Program-made: the position numbers and the translations under genes
Part shown: piece after piece, positions 59,821-64,000 of the stretch
Position numbering within the stretch: position 1 is the first letter of the stretch
How the letters are laid out: each line of letters starts with the position of its first letter
Assembly: GCA_016281555.1 (NCBI GenBank)
Contig: JAEEIV010000054.1
Coordinates: 1 to 64,000 of the forward strand
From: Lachnospiraceae bacterium
Lineage (GTDB): Bacteria; Bacillota; Clostridia; Lachnospirales; Lachnospiraceae
Direction: 5' to 3'
Length of the DNA stretch: 64,000 nt
Notes under the pieces: generated by a model
Told to the model about the DNA's origin: nothing
The model's database searches: none
What the model saw: only the letters and a program-made list of their open reading frames with translations

Positions 59821-61233
59821 TTACTCCCACTCGACCGGGAATTCAGATCCGTTTTCAAACCGCACCGTCCCGGCCCCTTTTTCGATCCCGGGAATCGTGA
59901 GAACGCCGTTTTCATAAGTGAAGGAAACGGCATTGCCATCCACCTCGACGACGGTCGGTTTTCCTGCGTCCCGCGGGTCGAGTTCAATGATCACGGCCTT
60001 TTCGGCCGTATCGTAACGGACAGCCGAAGGATCATTCAATACCGCGCCGTGACCGGAAAGAATCGCCTCGAGATTCCGGATCTCCATGACATTCAGACCT
60101 GCGGCCGCGAGGAAGGATCTTGCCTTGTCGGCATCCGTCTCGCCGGGCAGTTCCGCGAACGCTTTTAAGAGCAGCTCGTAGTCATAGCCCTCGGCCTCGG
60201 AGTCGTCATCGGCGTTCACATAGCGGCTTGCCGTGAGTTCGTATTCGATTGCCCGTTCCACGGCCGTTCTGCCCGCAAGGGCTTCGAGAATGAACGCAAA
60301 AGATCCTGTCCGGTCTGCGCCCGCCTTGCAATGAAAAATCACAGGATAGGCATCCGGCCGGGTCAGCAGCCGGAAAGACTTCACGGAACCTGCGGGATTC
60401 CGAATAAAATCGCCGTAATACTGGATCGGGTCGACGAGGATCGTCACCCGGTCTTCCGGGAGGAAGCTGCTCACAAACTCTTCTTCCGGATTCCGGAAAT
60501 CGATCTCCGTCCGGATCCCAAGTTCATTCACGAGAACATCGACTGCATCCGTCCCGCCGCTCTCCAGCTTTCCGCTCCGGTAGAGAAGTCCCTGGGGAAT
60601 CCCGTTTTCCGCATCACCGGACCAATTGCCGATGTCGCGGGCATTTTCGACGCCCGGGATCACGAGAAGCCGCGGACCTGATTTCGTTGAAAACGTCGAG
60701 ACAGCGCTCTTCACAGCGGTCCCGTCAGCCGCTTCCGCACGAACGTACCAATAATAGGTCGCGCCGGTTTTGAAGTTTCCGATCCGCATGCTCCGGCGGC
60801 GCTCGGGGTCAATGCTGACGGTCCGCAAAGATGCAAACTCCGGGGTTTCCGAAAGAACGATCGCGTACTGATACGCTTTCGGATCCACGCCTTCCGCTTC
60901 CCGGATCTCGACCGCAAACTGTGTCGTTTCGGGCTCCGGCAAAGCACTTTTCATCTCTCTTTTCACGCTTTCGGAAAAATCGCCCGAAGCGTACTGCTCC
61001 GATGCAAGAGAAATATAGTCCCGAACCGTATCGGGAACGGTGTCGATCTCCCCTGCAGGGTCTGCTGCAATGAGCCAGGAGGCCTCTTTTTCTTCGCGTT
61101 TTTCCGTCTCTTCCGGCGATTCTGCGCTCTCCGTTCCGGGAGCGGCTTTACAAGCGCCGAAAACGACCGTTATGAGCAAAAGCAGTGCCAGAACAAGCAA
61201 TGACCCGTTTTTCAATTTGCCTTCCCTTTTCAT
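59821..61233 (-). CDS. Tyrosine-protein-phosphatase-like lipoprotein
   Basis: 470 residues from the ATG at 61233. Lipoprotein signal with 'VVFGAC' (Cys29 region). A fibronectin-type-III-like domain (about 95-185, ending 'YYWYVRAEAADGTAVKSAVS') is followed by a Y_phosphatase3-type domain. Its substrate motif is 'GVENARDIGNW' and its P-loop is 'VIFHCKAGADRTGSFAF' (C-x5-R). The last 75 residues form a small beta domain. It acts outside the membrane on phosphotyrosine, lipid or carbohydrate phosphates; the substrate is unknown. It follows the unknown gene at 61259 by 25 nt and has its own terminator. Confidence 0.85.
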   Translation of the reverse strand: MKREGKLKNGSLLVLALLLLITVVFGACKAAPGTESAESPEETEKREEKEASWLIAADPAGEIDTVPDTVRDYISLASEQYASGDFSESVKREMKSALPEPETTQFAVEIREAEGVDPKAYQYAIVLSETPEFASLRTVSIDPERRRSMRIGNFKTGATYYWYVRAEAADGTAVKSAVSTFSTKSGPRLLVIPGVENARDIGNWSGDAENGIPQGLLYRSGKLESGGTDAVDVLVNELGIRTEIDFRNPEEEFVSSFLPEDRVTILVDPIQYYGDFIRNPAGSVKSFRLLTRPDAYPVIFHCKAGADRTGSFAFILEALAGRTAVERAIEYELTASRYVNADDDSEAEGYDYELLLKAFAELPGETDADKARSFLAAAGLNVMEIRNLEAILSGHGAVLNDPSAVRYDTAEKAVIIELDPRDAGKPTVVEVDGNAVSFTYENGVLTIPGIEKGAGTVRFENGSEFPVEWE

Positions 61234-61258
61234 TCCATCAATCCTTCTGCTTTTTTCA

Positions 61259-61960
61259 TTATGCCTCCGCATTACGTTTTTGCTTTTCGATCAGATTGAA
61301 AAGCTCGGTTTTGCTGTATCTGCCCGTATCGCAGACAAGCGCGTCCGTGGTCCATTCGATGAAATTGATTTCATGACAGGATTCAGAATCAATACTGCCG
61401 TTTAGGTCAAGCCATTGTCCTGCTTCGACGATCCTCATCGGGTCATTGAAATCGACGACAAGAACGGTGTACGGAGAACCCCAGACACAGCCCTCTACGG
61501 CCAACAGGTTGCTTTCCGGATCATAATGCGGAACAACCCAAATCACAGTCTCTTCAAATCGTTCTCTATCCGTCTCATAAGACTCCTGAGGTATATAGTG
61601 AACGCTCTGCATAGATGTCAGATCCAGCACACTATAGCCATAGAGATTCTCATAATACAGCAAATACGACTTGCCATTTGCGTGTTGGAGAATGGTTGCC
61701 TCTCGCGGACTGGCTCCAATAAACTTCCACTCAAAGACGAGTTCTTCTGAGTGGTACAGCCTGCAGACCTCACCGGTATTCAAATCCCGGTACGGTGTTC
61801 GTGTGGATTCATTCTCATCAACCGCGCTATAGCAACGGACAAGAAAATCATCACCTGGACAATACTCGTCAGAAGGTTTCGAGAAATCACATTGAGGAAA
61901 CACTCGATCATCATATTCTTGAAGAAGCGTCATATGTTCGGTGGATCCGTAGTAATTCAT
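61259..61960 (-). CDS. Uncharacterised protein
   Basis: 233 residues, not recognised. No signal peptide or membrane segment. Composition is acidic and aromatic with alternating short strands ('SYLLYYENLYGYSVLDL', 'TVIWVVPHYDPESNLLAVEG', 'SPYTVLVVDF'), suggesting a beta-propeller-like or sandwich fold. It is AT-richer than the genes to its left. It precedes the phosphatase lipoprotein by 25 nt on the same strand. A TATAAT (61996-62001) lies upstream without a good -35. Similar orphans accompany immunity-type genes, but no function is proposed. Confidence 0.65.
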   Translation of the reverse strand: MNYYGSTEHMTLLQEYDDRVFPQCDFSKPSDEYCPGDDFLVRCYSAVDENESTRTPYRDLNTGEVCRLYHSEELVFEWKFIGASPREATILQHANGKSYLLYYENLYGYSVLDLTSMQSVHYIPQESYETDRERFEETVIWVVPHYDPESNLLAVEGCVWGSPYTVLVVDFNDPMRIVEAGQWLDLNGSIDSESCHEINFIEWTTDALVCDTGRYSKTELFNLIEKQKRNAEA

Positions 61961-62073
61961 GCCCGACTCCTTTATTGATCTGTACCCAACGTCATATTAT
62001 ATATTATCTTAACAAATTACCTCGGTTTTTTCAAGGAAAAACACCCTTTCTGCCTAGACAACAAGTGATTTCA

Positions 62074-62103
62074 TTAGCATTTCCAATCGGCTTGTGATAT
62101 TAT
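62074..62103 (+). promoter_or_regulatory. Promoter of the Imm26-like gene
   Basis: TTAGCA (62074-62079), 18-nt spacer, TATTAT (62098-62103). A GGTGCG/CGCACC hairpin (62130-62150) follows in the leader, close to the start codon. The rest of 61961-62159 is AT-rich without further signals. Confidence 0.5.
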
Positions 62104-62159
62104 TCTTTTTAGGATGCTCTTTTTTGGTAGGTGCGGCCAAACATCGCACCCTAAAAGAT

Positions 62160-63260
62160 ATGTTTGAATTGACCAACGATCAACGCAAATATTTTGCCAT
62201 ACCGCCTGTCGAGGATTCTTGGGAAAAGGTTGAAGTGACCCCGAGCCCCTACGACAGATATTATACGTACGCTTATCTTGACGGGCGGCAGGTGAGGAAG
62301 ATGATACAAGTCTATGATGAACAGCCCGAACAGGGAATGGATTTGTATCGGGAATTCGCTATGGATGAATTACTGTCTGAAGACAAGGCAATGATCCTTC
62401 CAAAGACATCCAAGGGCAAGCCGCAAAAGTTTACCGCCGCCAATCTGGACAAGCGCACGAAAAAAGGAATGAGCATCATTTTCGGGCGCGGCTGCATCGA
62501 CCTTTCAAATTACACAAGCGAAAAATCCTATTACGATTCATCGATTGAAGGAATACAAATCAAAACACTGCAGGAATTCGGCGAATGGGTCCGAAAATGG
62601 TGCGAGGAATCAACGGCAGGGGATATTGCCGACATTACCGCTTTTTCATTAGAGTCCAGAGAACACCAGAAATATCACGAAGGAGATTTCTTTCGGTTCC
62701 GAATCGGCAGACGATGGTTCGGCTACGGAAGGATCTTACTGGATTATTCAAAACTTAGAAAACAAAAGATTCCATTCTGGGACATTTTCATGGGACCGCC
62801 GCTTTGCGTTGCCGTGTATCGCATCGTTACGGAAAACCCGAATCTGACGCCGGCTGATCTTGAAGGGATCAAAATGCTACCTTCGCAGATGATCATGGAC
62901 AATGTGTTTTATTACGGGGAGTGTCCAATCATCGGAAATGCGCCGATCTCTCCGGATGAAAACAACTATCCAATTCATTTCGGCAACACCATTTCCGCTT
63001 GGGATCGTGGCGTGCGATATCAATGCGGCAGGACCTATATTGCTATTGACGAAATTGATGATCCCTACAAGGGGTTTTATCGAAACGGGGGCATTGGCTG
63101 GACTTTTGATGTGAACCTACCGATCCTCAACGCATGCATTGCCAAGAACTCCAATGATCCATACTGGGAAATGAGACCGAAAGCTGCTACGCGGCAAGAC
63201 TTAAGAAGTCCGGAAAACGCTGAAGTCCTTAGCGAGGTACGGCGTATGGTCGGCGTCTAA
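62160..63260 (+). CDS. Imm26-like immunity-family protein
   Basis: 366 residues from the ATG at 62160 ('MFELTNDQRKYFAIPPVEDS'). An earlier in-frame ATG (62094) would place coding sequence over the promoter. The N-terminal half carries 'PKTSKGKPQKFTAANLDKRT'. The centre (about 185-260) resembles the Imm26 fold: 'HEGDFFRFRIGRRWFGYGRI'. The C-terminal part is an extension. Imm26 proteins are predicted antidotes of polymorphic toxins; no toxin gene is visible beside it. It may be an orphan defence against neighbours' toxins. AT-rich context suggests transfer. The assignment rests on recalled family pattern. Confidence 0.6.
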   Translation: MFELTNDQRKYFAIPPVEDSWEKVEVTPSPYDRYYTYAYLDGRQVRKMIQVYDEQPEQGMDLYREFAMDELLSEDKAMILPKTSKGKPQKFTAANLDKRTKKGMSIIFGRGCIDLSNYTSEKSYYDSSIEGIQIKTLQEFGEWVRKWCEESTAGDIADITAFSLESREHQKYHEGDFFRFRIGRRWFGYGRILLDYSKLRKQKIPFWDIFMGPPLCVAVYRIVTENPNLTPADLEGIKMLPSQMIMDNVFYYGECPIIGNAPISPDENNYPIHFGNTISAWDRGVRYQCGRTYIAIDEIDDPYKGFYRNGGIGWTFDVNLPILNACIAKNSNDPYWEMRPKAATRQDLRSPENAEVLSEVRRMVGV

Positions 63261-63530
63261 TGTCCGCAATGTCTTAACACTCAAACCGCGCCTAAAAACG
63301 GGCTTTTTTGCTTCATTTTACACTGCAAATCCTTTTGCAAATCATTCCCACTCAATAGAACTTAACCAATTTCGTTTAGGAAATATGGTTCGTGTTGTCC
63401 CGATTGCCTTTGATGGTTTCACGGATTCTTATTACACTGCCTATTCTTGCTGCTGTTATCATTTTGTTATCAAAGTAATAACAGAAGAATGGATTTGGTA
63501 TGGATCAAGATCATAGAGTTCTGTTTCAGT
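63261..63530. other. Intergenic stretch at the right end
   Basis: 270 nt, AT-rich, between convergent genes. A short GCC/GGC stem with T6 (about 63290-63310) may be a weak terminator for the Imm26-like gene. Short direct and inverted TTATC/GTTAT motifs occur near 63455-63485. No gene or promoter is supported. Confidence 0.4.
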
Positions 63531-63974
63531 TCAACAGATCCATTCAAACTCCACATAATCGATCTCTGCATCCAAAATGATTTCGTCACCGGAAAACAGT
63601 TTTGTGATGATAGAACCGTATCCTACGTTGTGGTACAAGTATTCCAATCGGAATCTGCCTTCGGTCAATTTTGTAAGCAGGCTGTTTTCAATCGGCTTAT
63701 AGTGACCGTTTGCCGAAAACAGCTTTGCCGAAAGCCGATTCGGTTTAACCCATTTGTAAATGGAGAAATCATTCGGATCATTCGGAAAATGATATCTGAT
63801 GATTAACGATTTCGCATCCGGCTTATAGTATTGTATTGACTCATAACGAGAAATATCGTCTTCAAAAATGAACTCAATGCATTGATCTTTCACCCGGATT
63901 TTTTTAATGACGCAATCATGAGGCACGGGAATTGTCGGCAATGAGTCTCCGGTCAAGGAGTATGTTTCTTTCAT
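63531..63974 (-). CDS. Uncharacterised small protein
   Basis: 147 residues, not recognised. Soluble and beta-rich ('VIKKIRVKDQCIEFIFEDDI', 'GRFRLEYLYHNVGY', 'LDAEIDYVEFEWIC'). No signal or membrane segment. Size, composition and low GC resemble stand-alone immunity-type proteins found with Imm26-like genes, but no family motif is seen. The gene starts 26 nt from the right edge of the window, so its upstream context is not visible. Confidence 0.6.
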   Translation of the reverse strand: MKETYSLTGDSLPTIPVPHDCVIKKIRVKDQCIEFIFEDDISRYESIQYYKPDAKSLIIRYHFPNDPNDFSIYKWVKPNRLSAKLFSANGHYKPIENSLLTKLTEGRFRLEYLYHNVGYGSIITKLFSGDEIILDAEIDYVEFEWIC

Positions 63975-64000
63975 ATTATTTCATTTACCTCAGCCTTCTT

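Overview
The window is a GC-rich (roughly mid-50s percent by eye), densely packed piece of chromosome from a Gram-positive-type anaerobe, most likely a member of the Bacillota/Clostridia from a gut or rumen setting. The evidence is strong AGGAGG-type ribosome sites, a TrpR-type YerC/HisR repressor heading the histidine operon, a short HisG paired with HisZ, RecD2 and ComF side by side, MreB, YitT and many ATGA-coupled operons. No rRNA, tRNA, CRISPR array, transposase or phage gene was recognised. The species cannot be told from the sequence.

Layout. 1-15000: a histidine biosynthesis operon on the minus strand (hisR-hisZ-hisG-hisD-hisC-orf-hisB-hisH-hisA-hisF). It is separated from its usual last genes (hisIE, hisJ) by a plus-strand cassette: a two-component system flanked by a 28-bp inverted repeat, a UGSC-family lipoprotein and a TlpA-like thioredoxin lipoprotein. 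15000-18350: an AbrB-regulated ABC transporter, an XRE-type regulator, a 175-bp structured MITE-like element and a histidine phosphatase. 18359-28800: two divergent operons. One carries a close relative of the FAD-dependent polyunsaturated fatty acid isomerase (PAI), a CrtI/RetSat-like flavoprotein, a ferredoxin-NAD(P) reductase with its own 2Fe-2S domain, two small paralogous membrane proteins and a large Fe-S/FAD GltD-like oxidoreductase. The other carries an acyl-adenylating enzyme, an acyl carrier protein and an acyl-ACP thioesterase. Together they look like a fatty-acid isomerisation and hydrogenation locus, the most interesting part of the window.

28800-49400: housekeeping genes: yitT, comF, recD2, mreB, a type I dehydroquinase, a ZIP transporter, an ABC export cluster, ispD, the t6A genes tsaD/tsaB/tsaE with rimI, rnz, prfB and secA. 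49400-64000: an ABC exporter, then a surface/secretion block (GH31 glycosidase, a 1487-residue anchored protein, a small Ntn amidase, a zinc-ribbon anchored protein, a phosphatase lipoprotein), and an AT-richer right end with an Imm26-like orphan and unknown genes that look acquired.

Functionally, the his genes appear controlled by HisR through an operator lying inside the promoter spacer. The redox operon can be read as isomerase plus reductase plus two electron-delivery proteins. The secA-ispD run is one long overlapping operon.
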